64,000 nucleotides of DNA, taken from the NCBI RefSeq assembly GCF_014705655.1, contig NZ_JACXIY010000015.1, forward strand, positions 124,001 to 188,000. Reading direction: 5' to 3'. Of this stretch, positions 1 through 8,635 are shown piece after piece. Position 1 is the first letter of the stretch; every line of letters begins with the position of its first letter. The notes under the pieces were generated by a model that made no database searches, was not told the DNA's origin, and worked only from the letters and a program-made list of their open reading frames with translations. The stretch comes from Paenibacillus arenilitoris (lineage in GTDB: Bacteria; Bacillota; Bacilli; Paenibacillales; Paenibacillaceae). The position numbers were made by a program, and so were the translations under genes.

Positions 1-207
1 GTGCTCGGGACGGTGCTTACCGCAGCGGCCGAGCTTGGCTACAGGCTGCGGGACTTGACGTTCTCGCCGATTACCGGCGGTGAGGGCAACATCGAATTTC
101 TCGCTTACTGGACGTGGGCTGCTGCGCCTAACCGGGACGTGCCTGCGGAAGCGGAGCTGGAGCGGCTCACGAAGCTCGCCAGCCAGACGTTTACGGCCGG
201 CAAATAA
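1..207 (+). CDS. tlyA: TlyA-family rRNA 2'-O-methyltransferase, C-terminal fragment (5' end outside window)
   Basis: The window opens inside this gene, so only the last 68 residues are visible. The piece contains the LTFSPITGGEGNIEFL segment typical of the end of the TlyA/YqxC S4-plus-FtsJ-like methyltransferase family, which methylates ribose of rRNA cytidines. The assignment is strengthened by the downstream order argR-recN-spoIVB-spo0A, which follows tlyA (yqxC) in Bacillus. No catalytic residues are visible in the fragment. An intrinsic terminator follows the stop codon. Confidence 0.8.
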   Translation: MLGTVLTAAAELGYRLRDLTFSPITGGEGNIEFLAYWTWAAAPNRDVPAEAELERLTKLASQTFTAGK

Positions 208-223
208 TGCAGTGTCCAAGAAG

Positions 224-261
224 GATGCCAACCAGTTCTTAGCTGGCAAGGCATCTTTTTT
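224..261 (+). terminator. Intrinsic terminator after tlyA
   Basis: GATGCC (224-229) pairs with GGCATC (250-255), CCAG (232-235) pairs with CTGG (243-246), and six T follow. It separates tlyA from the next gene. Confidence 0.85.
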
Positions 262-395
262 CTTTACAACTGCCGATCGGATTTGGTAAACTACAGAAAG
301 CAAACAAATGTTCGGTTTTGGCGAAACGACAGGAAATTGCCCCCGGCGCATCGAAGCAAGTATCGACATGATTACCGGGCGATTGGGGGCTGCCT

Positions 396-860
396 ATGAC
401 TGCATACGGAGATTGGGTCATTATGCTGGTTGCCGGCATCGTGCTGGCGATTTGGATGTTCAGAGCCTTTTATCGATGGCTGCATGCGCCGGCAAGCGTC
501 AATCGCCTGAAGCTCGGCAAGGGCGGCGAACTCGATCCGAACGACGAGAATGTCCGGCTATTGGAAGAAGCGGGATTCGAAGTAACTTCGGGCAAGCATC
601 TCGTTCCGATCCCGATCGAGCTCGACGGCGTGCCGCTCGGCAAGGGGAGCCGGCTGTACATCGACTACATCGCCGAGAAGGATAACCGGATCTACGTCGT
701 GAAGACGGCACGGGACCGGATGCCGATGGACTGGACGGCAAGCGGAGTAAGGGACCGATTGCTCGTATACGCGCTGCTGCTGCCGGAATGCACGGGCGTA
801 TTGTTCGTCGACGCCAAGGATAAAGTCATTCGCACGATTACGTTTCACCTATCTGACTAA
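396..860 (+). CDS. Membrane-anchored protein of unknown function, 154 aa
   Basis: I do not recognise a named family. The protein starts with one membrane segment (about residues 7-25, rich in V, I, L and W) followed by a basic stretch and a soluble domain of about 120 residues. That domain ends in a segment reading VLFVDAKDKVIRTITFHL, which looks like a beta-rich fold, possibly nuclease-like or holdase-like, but there is no motif I can name. The ATG is preceded by GGGGG at six-base spacing. It lies between tlyA and argR, 18 bases before argR, so co-transcription with argR is likely. Codon use matches its neighbours. Confidence 0.75.
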   Translation: MTAYGDWVIMLVAGIVLAIWMFRAFYRWLHAPASVNRLKLGKGGELDPNDENVRLLEEAGFEVTSGKHLVPIPIELDGVPLGKGSRLYIDYIAEKDNRIYVVKTARDRMPMDWTASGVRDRLLVYALLLPECTGVLFVDAKDKVIRTITFHLSD

Positions 861-878
861 TCGCTATGGAGGGTTGTT

Positions 879-1331
879 ATGAAAGGGATCCGTCAATACC
901 GGATTAAGGAGATTATTTCGAACCACGAAATCGAGACGCAGGAGGAGCTCGTCGAGGCGCTGAGGGCGACGGGCATGCAGGTGACGCAAGCAACCGTCTC
1001 TCGCGATATGAAGGAATTAATGCTCATCAAGGTTCCGTCGGGAGAAGGGAAGTATTTCTATTCCTTGCCTCAGGACAATCAAAAGCAAAATCCGATTCAC
1101 AAATTGAAGAGAGCGCTGCTCGACCATTTCGTACATATCGATTACACGGACAATTTGGTCGTCATGAAATGTTTGCCCGGTACGGCGAACGCCATCGGGG
1201 CGCTTGTCGACAACATGGAATGGTCGGAAGTAATGGGCACGATATGCGGCGACGACACGATCCTAATGATTTGCCGTTCGAAGGCGCAAAGCGCCGAAGT
1301 CGTGGAACGTCTGCTCGAGTTACTGAATTAG
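879..1331 (+). CDS. argR: Arginine repressor ArgR/AhrC
   Basis: A 150-residue protein of normal family length. It regulates arginine biosynthesis and catabolism as an arginine-binding hexamer. Residues about 1-70 form the winged-helix DNA-binding domain (with ATVSRDMKEL as the recognition region). The C-terminal domain carries the GTANAIGALVD and GTICGDDTI segments that form the arginine-binding and oligomerisation core, including the conserved GDD. The ATG has GGAGGG upstream. recN follows after 16 bases, the same argR-recN-spoIVB-spo0A order as in Bacillus. Confidence 0.96.
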   Translation: MKGIRQYRIKEIISNHEIETQEELVEALRATGMQVTQATVSRDMKELMLIKVPSGEGKYFYSLPQDNQKQNPIHKLKRALLDHFVHIDYTDNLVVMKCLPGTANAIGALVDNMEWSEVMGTICGDDTILMICRSKAQSAEVVERLLELLN

Positions 1332-1347
1332 GGAGGAGTTACAGGCC

Positions 1348-3054
1348 ATGCTGCGTGAGTTATCGATACGGAATTTAGCGGTAATCGAAGAGGTGAACGT
1401 TTCGTTCCATAACGGATTTCATGTGTTGACCGGAGAGACGGGTGCCGGCAAATCGATTTTGATCGATGCGTTAAGCTTGGTCGTCGGCGGCAGAGGCTCC
1501 GCCGACATGGTGCGCTACGGCTGCGACAAGGCCGAGATGGAAGCGATGTTCGATTTGGCGGCGGAACATCCGGTATGGCAGGTGCTCGCGAAGCTCGGCG
1601 TCAACGCCTCCCCGGAAGAAATGCTCGTCATCAGGCGCGAGCTATCGGCGACCGGCAAGAGCGGCAGCCGCGTCAACGGACAGCTCGTCACGATGACGAT
1701 GCTGCGAGAAATCGGCGAATGCCTCGTCAATATCCACGGCCAGCACGAGCATCAATCGCTGCTTCGAACCGAGCAGCATCTGGAATGGCTCGACCTGTTC
1801 GCGGGGGATTTGCTCATCGAGCGAAAGCATCATTATCGGGACGTATTCAATGAGCTGCAGCAGATCAAAGCTTCCTTGCGAGAGCTGGAGCAATCATCCA
1901 GGCAAAACGTGCAAATGCTCGATTTGTACCGGTTTCAAATCGAAGAAATATCGGCGGCGAAGCTGAAGCCCGGCGAAGACGAATTACTTGCCGAGGAGCG
2001 GCGCAAGCTAATGTATGCGGGTAAAAGAATGGATGCCGTCGCCGAAGCCTACTCGCTTCTGTACGACGGCAAAGGACTGGATGCCTTCAGTAAAGCAATT
2101 GCCAAGCTAATCGATATCCAGGTCTATGACGCGGCCATATTAAGCCCATTGCTCGAACAGCTTCAATCGGCGTTCTATCAGGCGGAAGACGCGGCTTTTC
2201 AATTAAGAGATTATCGGGATTCCGTCGAGTCCGATCCGGAGCTGCTCGCGCAAGTGGATGACCGGCTCAATCTCATCAACGGACTGAAACGAAAGTACGG
2301 AGAGACGATTCCGGATATTTTGGCCTACTTGGAGAGAACGACGGAGGAACGGGACAAGATCGAGAACCGGGATGAACTGCTGGACGAGCTTCGCGCCAAG
2401 GAATCGCGGCTATTCGAGCAGGCTCTCTCCCTTGCGAAGGAACTGTCGCAGCTCCGGGAGCATGCATCCGCCAGACTGTCCGATGCGATCGAGAAGGAGC
2501 TTGGGCAGCTGCAGATGCCTTCCGCAAGGTTCAAGGTGCAACTGGAGCAGCCCGATGCGGGCGACGAACGGCAAATCCGGCTGCACGCCGGCGGCATGGA
2601 CGAAGCCGTATTCCTGCTTACGACAAATCCCGGCGAACCGCTCAAGCCGCTTAGCAAAATCGCATCCGGAGGCGAGATGTCGCGAATCATGCTGGCGCTT
2701 AAAAGCATATTTGCTGAAATCGATCAGGTACCGGTTCTTATTTTCGACGAAGTGGATACCGGGGTAAGCGGACGAGCGGCTCAGGCGATCGCGGAGAAGA
2801 TGTCGCAGCTTGCCGCAAGATGCCAAGTGTTCTCGATTACCCATTTGCCGCAGGTGGCCTGCATGGCCGACCATCATTATGAAATCCGCAAGCAAGTTAT
2901 CGGAGCCCGCACCTCGACTTCGGTAACGGAATTGACGGGAAGCGTGCGGATCGAAGAGCTTGCGCGAATGCTCGGCGGTGTGGAAGTTACGGAAAAAACA
3001 AGACATCACGCTCAGGAAATGCTTGATTTGGCCCATAAGCAAAAGGGGGCGTAA
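1348..3054 (+). CDS. recN: DNA repair protein RecN
   Basis: A 568-residue SMC-like ATPase, close to the usual family length of about 570, acting early in double-strand break repair by recombination. The Walker A motif GETGAGKS is at residues 29-36. A central coiled coil of charged heptads (about residues 160-370) is followed by the ABC signature KIASGGEMSR and the Walker B stretch LIFDEVDTG. GGAGG lies upstream of the ATG. It sits tightly behind argR; spoIVB follows after about 120 bases. Confidence 0.97.
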   Translation: MLRELSIRNLAVIEEVNVSFHNGFHVLTGETGAGKSILIDALSLVVGGRGSADMVRYGCDKAEMEAMFDLAAEHPVWQVLAKLGVNASPEEMLVIRRELSATGKSGSRVNGQLVTMTMLREIGECLVNIHGQHEHQSLLRTEQHLEWLDLFAGDLLIERKHHYRDVFNELQQIKASLRELEQSSRQNVQMLDLYRFQIEEISAAKLKPGEDELLAEERRKLMYAGKRMDAVAEAYSLLYDGKGLDAFSKAIAKLIDIQVYDAAILSPLLEQLQSAFYQAEDAAFQLRDYRDSVESDPELLAQVDDRLNLINGLKRKYGETIPDILAYLERTTEERDKIENRDELLDELRAKESRLFEQALSLAKELSQLREHASARLSDAIEKELGQLQMPSARFKVQLEQPDAGDERQIRLHAGGMDEAVFLLTTNPGEPLKPLSKIASGGEMSRIMLALKSIFAEIDQVPVLIFDEVDTGVSGRAAQAIAEKMSQLAARCQVFSITHLPQVACMADHHYEIRKQVIGARTSTSVTELTGSVRIEELARMLGGVEVTEKTRHHAQEMLDLAHKQKGA

Positions 3055-3176
3055 TGGAAGGCATTCAGGGAATGTTTTTGCGGACATAAAACAAACGGCT
3101 CGGGGTAACTTAAAGGTACGCCAATGGCGAAACGCCTTTAACGTCATGCGATGGAAATACAGGGAGCGTGAAATCA

Positions 3177-4505
3177 TTGAACTCCAATCAACGGAAGCGA
3201 TGGTTTGGCCTAGTTCTCGTTTTCTTCATTTGCATGATCGGAAGCTCCGCCCCGTTTCAACATTTTGCCGCAATCCCGAATGAACTCCGTTTATTCTCCG
3301 GGCAGCTGAAACGATTACAATACGGAGTGCCGGTACATGCAGAAGTAACGGTCGACCCTCACATGCTTCAGATCAACGGATCTTCCAGTCACTCACTGTC
3401 CGTCAATTTGAACGAACCGCTGTCCCTGCAGTCGAACCACAGCGGCCAAACAAGCATGAAAGTGAAATTATTCGGTAAAATTCCATTCAAGACGGTAAAA
3501 GTAAACGTTGTTCCCGATCTGCGCGTCATACCGGGCGGCCAAACCATCGGCGTCAAGGTCAAATCCGCCGGCATATTGGTGGTGGGACATCATCAGGTAT
3601 CCGGGAAAGACGGCATGAAGCAATCGCCCGGCGAAGCTGCAGGTTTGCGCCTCGGCGATCTCATTGTGAAAATTAACGGTTCCGCCATTAACGAAGTCCA
3701 TAAAGTAGCCGATCTTTGCACGAAGGCCGGAAAAGAAAAAAAGCCGTTAGCCGTTACGTATAAACGCGATGGCAGGTTGGCGGAGACGAATTTGAATCCG
3801 GTATTCGACGCAGAGGATAAAGCTTGGCGATTGGGCTTGTATATCCGCGATTCAGCGGCTGGCGTTGGCACTCTTACTTTCTACGCGCCCGATCAAGGCG
3901 TATACGGCGCACTCGGCCATGTCATTACGGACATGGATACGCAGACGCCCATCGAAGTCGGCGAAGGTCAAATTCTGCAATCGAGCGTCACTTCGATCAA
4001 CAAAAGTCAAAACGGCGAGCCGGGAGAGAAACGCGCTCATTTTGTAAAAGAGAGCAAAATATTGGGTAACGTCGAACGGAACACTCCGTTTGGCATTTTC
4101 GGCAAAATGAACGAAGCCCCAACTCACAGTTATAGCGATAAATCCGTTCCGGTAGCCTTTGCCGAAGATGTCAAAGAAGGGCCCGCGCAAATTTTGACGG
4201 TCGTAAACGGCCAAAAGGTCGAGCGTTTCAATATCGATATCGTGCATGTTTCCAAACAGTCAGGACCAGCGACGAAAGGGATGGTCATCAAAATTACCGA
4301 CAAACGGCTGCTTAGCAAGACCGGCGGCATCGTACAGGGTATGTCGGGCAGTCCGATTATTCAAGACGGCAAGCTTGTCGGCGCAGTGACGCATGTGTTC
4401 GTGAACGACCCTTCTTCGGGATACGGCTGCTTTATCGAATGGATGCTGCAGGATGCGGGCGTATTGTTGAAGTCGGCTAACGGCGTAATCGATCAAGCTG
4501 CTTAA
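3177..4505 (+). CDS. spoIVB: SpoIVB peptidase (S55 family), stage IV sporulation signalling protease
   Basis: SpoIVB is made in the forespore, crosses the inner membrane and cleaves SpoIVFA, which triggers pro-sigma-K processing in the mother cell. Here an N-terminal membrane segment is followed by a PDZ domain (the AGLRLGDLIVKINGS region) and the S55 serine protease domain. The catalytic His lies in ALGHVITDMDT and the nucleophile Ser in QGMSGSPIIQDG near the C-terminus. I chose TTG at 3177 because AGGGAG (3161-3166) is ten bases upstream; GTG at 3168 is almost touching that site. Product 442 residues. Confidence 0.95.
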   Translation: MNSNQRKRWFGLVLVFFICMIGSSAPFQHFAAIPNELRLFSGQLKRLQYGVPVHAEVTVDPHMLQINGSSSHSLSVNLNEPLSLQSNHSGQTSMKVKLFGKIPFKTVKVNVVPDLRVIPGGQTIGVKVKSAGILVVGHHQVSGKDGMKQSPGEAAGLRLGDLIVKINGSAINEVHKVADLCTKAGKEKKPLAVTYKRDGRLAETNLNPVFDAEDKAWRLGLYIRDSAAGVGTLTFYAPDQGVYGALGHVITDMDTQTPIEVGEGQILQSSVTSINKSQNGEPGEKRAHFVKESKILGNVERNTPFGIFGKMNEAPTHSYSDKSVPVAFAEDVKEGPAQILTVVNGQKVERFNIDIVHVSKQSGPATKGMVIKITDKRLLSKTGGIVQGMSGSPIIQDGKLVGAVTHVFVNDPSSGYGCFIEWMLQDAGVLLKSANGVIDQAA

Positions 4506-4511
4506 GTTAAA

Positions 4512-4546
4512 TGTCCGTTGAGGCTTCAAGGCTTCAACGGACGTTT
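4512..4546 (+). terminator. Inverted repeat after spoIVB, likely terminator
   Basis: GTCCGTTGA (4513-4521) pairs with TCAACGGAC (4534-4542) and is followed by GTTT. The T-run is short, so termination may be partial. Confidence 0.6.
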
Positions 4547-4605
4547 CTGTTTAAATGGATTCAGCGCAGATGAAAACCGCATGATGCATCGAATGAAGCC
4601 TGAAC

Positions 4606-4725
4606 TTTGTCGAACGAGAACGACTGGTAGCGTACAATGTAATAAATTTTTTATTATAACGAAAGCGAATAAAAAAATAAAGAAAAATAATTTTCGACAG
4701 AAGGAATTCAAATGCTGATGTCGAA
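4606..4725 (+). promoter_or_regulatory. spo0A upstream region with three Spo0A boxes
   Basis: Three exact TGTCGAA matches to the Spo0A-binding heptamer lie in 118 bases: 4608-4614 (+, in TTTGTCGAA), 4693-4699 (on the minus strand) and 4719-4725 (+). A candidate sigma-A -10 (TACAAT, 4633-4638) lies between the first and second. In B. subtilis spo0A is autoregulated through several such boxes; the same logic is inferred here. A GAAT-type sigma-H -10 is present at 4664-4670, but I could not find a matching -35. Confidence 0.75.
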
Positions 4726-4786
4726 AACTTTAAGCAGACAACTGAGTGATCGATTCCATGAATATCATTTAAGGGAGGACCACAAC

Positions 4787-5599
4787 TTGCATAAGATCGA
4801 AGTATTATTGGCGGACGACAACCGTGAGTTCACTAACCTGTTATCGGAATACATATCCGAACAAAGCGATATGAGCGTAAGCGGCGTAGCTTATAACGGA
4901 GAAGAAGTACTAAGGCATCTGGAAGAGTCGAGAAAAGTTCCGGATGTGCTTATCCTTGATATTATCATGCCTCATCTTGATGGTCTCGGGGTGTTGGAAC
5001 GCTTGAAGGAAATGAATTTGTCCCCCATGCCGAAGATCATTATGCTGACGGCATTCGGTCAAGAAAACATTACGCAAAAAGCGGTACAGCTCGGCGCGTC
5101 GTATTACATTTTGAAACCGTTCGATATGGATATTCTCGCCAACCGGATTCGCCAGCTCGCCGGTAATCCGACCTATTCATCGAGCGGAAGCTACTCGTCC
5201 GCATCGTCTACGATCAAATCCAACGTCGTACCGATACCCAAGGGCAAAAACCTGGATGCCAATATTACGAGCATCATCCACGAGATCGGCGTTCCGGCCC
5301 ATATTAAAGGCTATCAATATTTGCGCGAGGCGATCACGATGGTTTACAACAATATTGAAATTCTCGGCGCCATTACGAAGACGCTATATCCGGCCATCGC
5401 AGAGAAGTTCAAAACGACGCCTTCCCGCGTCGAGCGCGCCATCCGTCATGCGATCGAAGTCGCTTGGACGCGCGGCAACATCGACAGCATCAGCCACTTG
5501 TTCGGCTACACGATCAACATCAGCAAGTCGAAGCCGACGAACAGCGAGTTCATCGCGATGGTTGCGGACAAGCTTCGCATCGAGCATAAAGTAAGCTAA
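4787..5599 (+). CDS. spo0A: Spo0A, master response regulator of sporulation
   Basis: Phosphorylated Spo0A binds 0A boxes and commits the cell to sporulation. The receiver domain has the acidic pocket (D10, D11), the phospho-acceptor D58 in [11 protein letters not shown] and the conserved ILKPF lysine. A Ser-rich linker leads to the C-terminal DNA-binding domain with [16 protein letters not shown] chose TTG at 4787: AAGGGAGGA lies seven bases upstream and this start gives the usual family N-terminus just before the receiver strand (270 aa, near the 267 of B. subtilis). An in-frame ATG at 4712 with AAGGA six bases upstream would add 25 residues; see findings. Confidence 0.97.
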   Translation: MHKIEVLLADDNREFTNLLSEYISEQSDMSVSGVAYNGEEVLRHLEESRKVPDVLILDIIMPHLDGLGVLERLKEMNLSPMPKIIMLTAFGQENITQKAVQLGASYYILKPFDMDILANRIRQLAGNPTYSSSGSYSSASSTIKSNVVPIPKGKNLDANITSIIHEIGVPAHIKGYQYLREAITMVYNNIEILGAITKTLYPAIAEKFKTTPSRVERAIRHAIEVAWTRGNIDSISHLFGYTINISKSKPTNSEFIAMVADKLRIEHKVS

Positions 5600-5615
5600 A
5601 AACGTTCAAAACGAT

Positions 5616-5670
5616 AAAAACCGTTCATTATCGGATTGCTTGCACAAATCCTTTAATTAACGGTTTTTTT
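5616..5670 (+). terminator. Terminator after spo0A
   Basis: AAAACCGTT (5617-5625) pairs with AACGGTTTT (5659-5667), followed by T. The A-run on the other side could also let it act on the minus strand. Confidence 0.8.
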
Positions 5671-5786
5671 TCGATTCGAGTTTGTTAGGTGGAAGGGAGC
5701 GCCGGTACGTAAAGGATAGCGGTATTGGCAGGATGGATGGCATTCGGCGGCCAAAGCCGCAGGCGGAGATGCGGGAGGACGCGCGA

Positions 5787-5954
5787 TCAGTTATACACGA
5801 CCCTTCGATTCAAGTAAACGTTCCTTCCGTACTTTTTGATTAAACCGGACGATTCTGCTTTAATAAAGTCGTGGATTTCTTTTAATCGCTGGCTGCTTGG
5901 TTGAAGCGTTTCCTTCACTTTTCCGTCAACGAACACGTCGAATACGATTTTCAT
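5787..5954 (-). CDS. Small protein of unknown function, 55 aa
   Basis: A short minus-strand frame starting MKIVFDVFVDGKVKETL and ending in a basic, Tyr/Arg-rich tail (NVYLNRRVVYN). GAGGTG sits six bases before the ATG, a good ribosome-binding site, which favours this start over the in-frame Met 75 bases further upstream. No domain is recognised; the alternating hydrophobic pattern at the N-terminus suggests a beta strand. It is divergent from coaD, 137 bases apart. Confidence 0.6.
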   Translation of the reverse strand: MKIVFDVFVDGKVKETLQPSSQRLKEIHDFIKAESSGLIKKYGRNVYLNRRVVYN

Positions 5955-6091
5955 TTTTGGCACCTCGGTTTCCTTTGATACTCCCATCTTACGATCCGCG
6001 TATTTTGGAATCATAAAATGAAATGCCAAAGATTGTTATCGTTTTTGTCAACCGTCATCGCAATGTAAACGAACGCTTCGGAGGTGAACGC

Positions 6092-6568
6092 ATGAAGGCC
6101 GTGTACGCGGGGAGCTTCGATCCCATTACGCTGGGCCACGTATCCGTCATAGAGCGGGCTATCCGTTTGTTCAGCGAACTGCATATTCTTGTGGCGAATA
6201 ACCGCTCGAAAAAACACCATTTTACGATTGAGCAACGGACGGAGCTGGTCGTTCTGTCAATTCCCCAGGACGAGAAAATCAGGGTTGCGCCTTATGAGGG
6301 AATTGTAGCGGATTACATCAACGAACATCAGATCGACGCGGTCATACGGGGAATCCGGAACGCGACGGACTTCGAGTACGAGCTCCAGCTGGAGCAGTAC
6401 ATCCGGAATACGACGATGGCCGATACGATCTATTTGTCGCCGTATACGCACTACATGCAGACGAGCAGCTCGCTTGTTCGCATGTTTCTGAATTCGGATA
6501 AGACGGAGCATGCCTCCACTTATATGATGCCTAAAGCTTATACGCGGATGTTGGAGTTTGAAGACTGA
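6092..6568 (+). CDS. coaD: Phosphopantetheine adenylyltransferase CoaD
   Basis: Catalyses the penultimate step of coenzyme A synthesis, transferring AMP from ATP to 4'-phosphopantetheine in the cytoplasm. The 158-residue length is typical. The nucleotidyltransferase signature (T/H)xGH appears as GSFDPITLGH at the N-terminus, and a late SSS segment (MQTSSSLVR) completes the ATP site. GAGGTG precedes the ATG at five-base spacing; the longer frame from 6023 has no ribosome-binding site. In B. subtilis coaD is elsewhere, so its place between spo0A and the bkd genes is a lineage feature. Confidence 0.96.
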   Translation: MKAVYAGSFDPITLGHVSVIERAIRLFSELHILVANNRSKKHHFTIEQRTELVVLSIPQDEKIRVAPYEGIVADYINEHQIDAVIRGIRNATDFEYELQLEQYIRNTTMADTIYLSPYTHYMQTSSSLVRMFLNSDKTEHASTYMMPKAYTRMLEFED

Positions 6569-6591
6569 CGTCCCGCCCGCTCGAAAGGATG

Positions 6592-6644
6592 AAAAAAACC
6601 GCTTGGTCGCGGATGTCGAAACGTCCGGACTGAGCGGTTTTGCA
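6592..6644 (+). terminator. Bidirectional terminator between coaD and the DUF2627 gene
   Basis: AAAACCGCT (6595-6603) pairs with AGCGGTTTT (6633-6641). Convergent genes flank it, and the A and T runs on the two sides allow use on both strands. Confidence 0.8.
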
Positions 6645-6652
6645 TGAGAGGA

Positions 6653-6946
6653 TCAGCTTTGGGGCTTCGGGGGGCGCGGACGCTTCTGCTTGAACCGGGG
6701 CGCGACGTAATTGCGCTTGCGGTCGCGGAAGAAGGTCCAGCCGCCGATAAAGCCGGCGCCGGCGGCGAACATGACCAAGCCGAGAAGAAACTGAAGCCAG
6801 TCGAACGACGGCGATACGGCATCGTTGCCGAAATCGGAAAAGTAGATAAAGACGGAATCTTTCATTTTGAGAAAGCCGAAGCAGGCAAGCAAGCCTGGAA
6901 TAACGAGCATAAGAATCGCGATAAATCGGGCCGCAACCAATTTCAT
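6653..6946 (-). CDS. DUF2627 family membrane protein (YqzF-like)
   Basis: A 97-residue protein with two membrane segments (about residues 6-24 and 46-70), an extracytoplasmic loop between them and a basic Arg/Lys/Pro-rich C-terminal tail. The pattern ALxxxPG at the start and FIGGWTFFRDRKRN after the second segment fits the DUF2627/YqzF family, whose function is unknown. In B. subtilis yqzF also lies near the branched-chain acyl metabolism genes, and here the gene is divergent from lpdV. AAGGAG lies upstream of the ATG. Confidence 0.8.
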   Translation of the reverse strand: MKLVAARFIAILMLVIPGLLACFGFLKMKDSVFIYFSDFGNDAVSPSFDWLQFLLGLVMFAAGAGFIGGWTFFRDRKRNYVAPRFKQKRPRPPKPQS

Positions 6947-7112
6947 ACCACCATGGTCTCCTTATCGGTCAAAATCAACAGTTTCATCTATCATACCTTT
7001 TTACGGGACAGGTGTCTATTTCGGAAATGCACGATGAAAACGGCGGTAAAAACAGGTACAATAGAGAAGAATGTCGTGTTACAATGCAAGCACCGGCGAA
7101 AGGAATGAGATT

Positions 7113-8540
7113 ATGGCTATAGAAGTGGACGTAGCAGTATTGGGTGGCGGGCCAGGCGGCTATACGGCGGCGATTCGCGCCGCGCAGCTGGGGAAGAAGG
7201 TCGCCATTATCGAAATGGACAAGCTTGGCGGAACATGCTTACATAAAGGTTGTATTCCGAGCAAATCGCTTCTCCGCAGCGCAGAGGTATATGCAACGCT
7301 GCTGGAAGCCGGCTCGTTCGGCATTCAAGTAAACGAAGGCGCGATCGCGCTGGACTTCGATAAGGTGCAAGCTCGCAAGGAACAGACGGTCGAGCAGCTG
7401 CATCGGGGCTTGCAAAGTTTGATGAAAAAGAACGGCATCCAAATTATTCACGGGAAAGGGCGGATTATCGGACCGTCCATCTTCTCCCCGCGAAGCGGAT
7501 CGGTTGCCGTAGAGCTTCCTGACGGCGAGATGGAATCGGTCGTTTCGACGAACCTGATCATCGCAACCGGATCGACGCCGCGTACGCTCCCTGGATTGAC
7601 GCCCGACGGCGAATATGTGCTGACGAGCGATGAGGCGCTTGCGATGGACAAGCTGCCCGCATCGATCATTATCGTCGGCGGAGGCGTGATCGGCGTGGAA
7701 TGGGCCTCTATGCTGCAAGACTTCGGCGTTCAAGTGACGCTCGCGGAGGCGGGCTCTCGCCTGCTCCCCGGCGAGGATGCCGAAGTATCGGCGGAGCTGG
7801 CGAAGCTGCTTAGAAGAAGGGGCGTCCGGGTGTTGACGGGCGTTCAGCTCCGGACGGAAAATTTCAATGCCGGGAATGGCGAAGTGACGATATCCGCTAG
7901 CACGCCTGACGGCGACGTGCTGCTGACGGCCGAGAAGCTGCTCGTCTCCGTCGGCCGCAATCCGAAGATCGACGGAATCGGACTTGAGAATACCGACATC
8001 CGGACCGGGAACGGCGCGATAACGGTCAACGGCTTCGGGCAGACGAGCGAGCCACATATTTATGCGATCGGCGACGTCGTCGGAGGGGTGCAGCTGGCGC
8101 ATGCCGCGGCCCACGAAGGCCTCATCGCGGCGGAGCATATTTGCGGAGGCAAGCCAGCCGCCGTCGATCACCACCTGATCCCGCGCTGCATCTATTCCCG
8201 GCCTGAGATCGCTTCTTACGGATTGACGGAGGACGGCGCCCGCTCGAAGGGGCATGATATCAAGACGGGCAAAATTCCGTTTCAAGCGATCGGCAAGGCG
8301 CTCGTGCTCGGCGAGAAGGACGGCTTCGTGAAGGTCATAGCCGACCGCAAGACGAACGATATCGTCGGCGTGCATTTGATCGGCGCGCATGCGACCGACC
8401 TGATTTCGGAAGCCAGCCTCGCCGGATTTTTGAACGCGACGCCGTGGGAGGTCGGGCAGATGATCCATCCGCATCCGACGCTGGCGGAAGCGCTCGGCGA
8501 AGCGATGCTTGCTGTCGACGGCAAAGCCATAGCGTTCTAA
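7113..8540 (+). CDS. lpdV: Dihydrolipoyl dehydrogenase, E3 of the branched-chain 2-oxoacid dehydrogenase
   Basis: Reoxidises the dihydrolipoyl arm of the BKD complex with NAD+ (475 aa). The FAD-binding GGGPGGYTAAIRA motif is at the N-terminus, followed by the redox disulfide in GGTCLHKGCIPSKS, a second GGGVIGVEWAS NAD-binding motif, and the C-terminal HPHPTLAEALGE with the catalytic His-Glu pair. ATG at 7113 has AAGGA nine bases upstream. It is first in a bkd cluster, but a hairpin over its stop codon and a TATAAT upstream of bkdAA suggest that it is at least partly its own transcription unit. Confidence 0.95.
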   Translation: MAIEVDVAVLGGGPGGYTAAIRAAQLGKKVAIIEMDKLGGTCLHKGCIPSKSLLRSAEVYATLLEAGSFGIQVNEGAIALDFDKVQARKEQTVEQLHRGLQSLMKKNGIQIIHGKGRIIGPSIFSPRSGSVAVELPDGEMESVVSTNLIIATGSTPRTLPGLTPDGEYVLTSDEALAMDKLPASIIIVGGGVIGVEWASMLQDFGVQVTLAEAGSRLLPGEDAEVSAELAKLLRRRGVRVLTGVQLRTENFNAGNGEVTISASTPDGDVLLTAEKLLVSVGRNPKIDGIGLENTDIRTGNGAITVNGFGQTSEPHIYAIGDVVGGVQLAHAAAHEGLIAAEHICGGKPAAVDHHLIPRCIYSRPEIASYGLTEDGARSKGHDIKTGKIPFQAIGKALVLGEKDGFVKVIADRKTNDIVGVHLIGAHATDLISEASLAGFLNATPWEVGQMIHPHPTLAEALGEAMLAVDGKAIAF

Positions 8541-8560
8541 ATGACGCTATTTTCTTTTTT
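8529..8560 (+). terminator. Terminator overlapping the end of lpdV
   Basis: ATAGCGT (8529-8535) pairs with ACGCTAT (8544-8550), followed by a T-rich run. The stem covers the lpdV stop codon. A separate -10 candidate (TATAAT, 8574-8579) follows before bkdAA. Confidence 0.7.
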
Positions 8561-8635
8561 GGGCGATTAAGGTTATAATGGGTATGATCAAGTCTTAGTA
8601 CCAGGTTATAAAAGTAATCAAAGGAGGAACTCCTT

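Noticed and set aside
3061..3091. Forespore promoter for spoIVB (GCATT ... CATAAAA)
   Set aside because: The spacing of 19 bases and mismatches in both boxes are outside the consensus, so I do not list it as a feature.
7239..8474. Long antisense frame (411 codons) opposite lpdV
   Set aside because: It mirrors the codon bias of a GC-rich gene; the plus strand encodes an intact LpdV with all motifs, and the antisense peptide is Arg-rich with no domain or ribosome-binding site.
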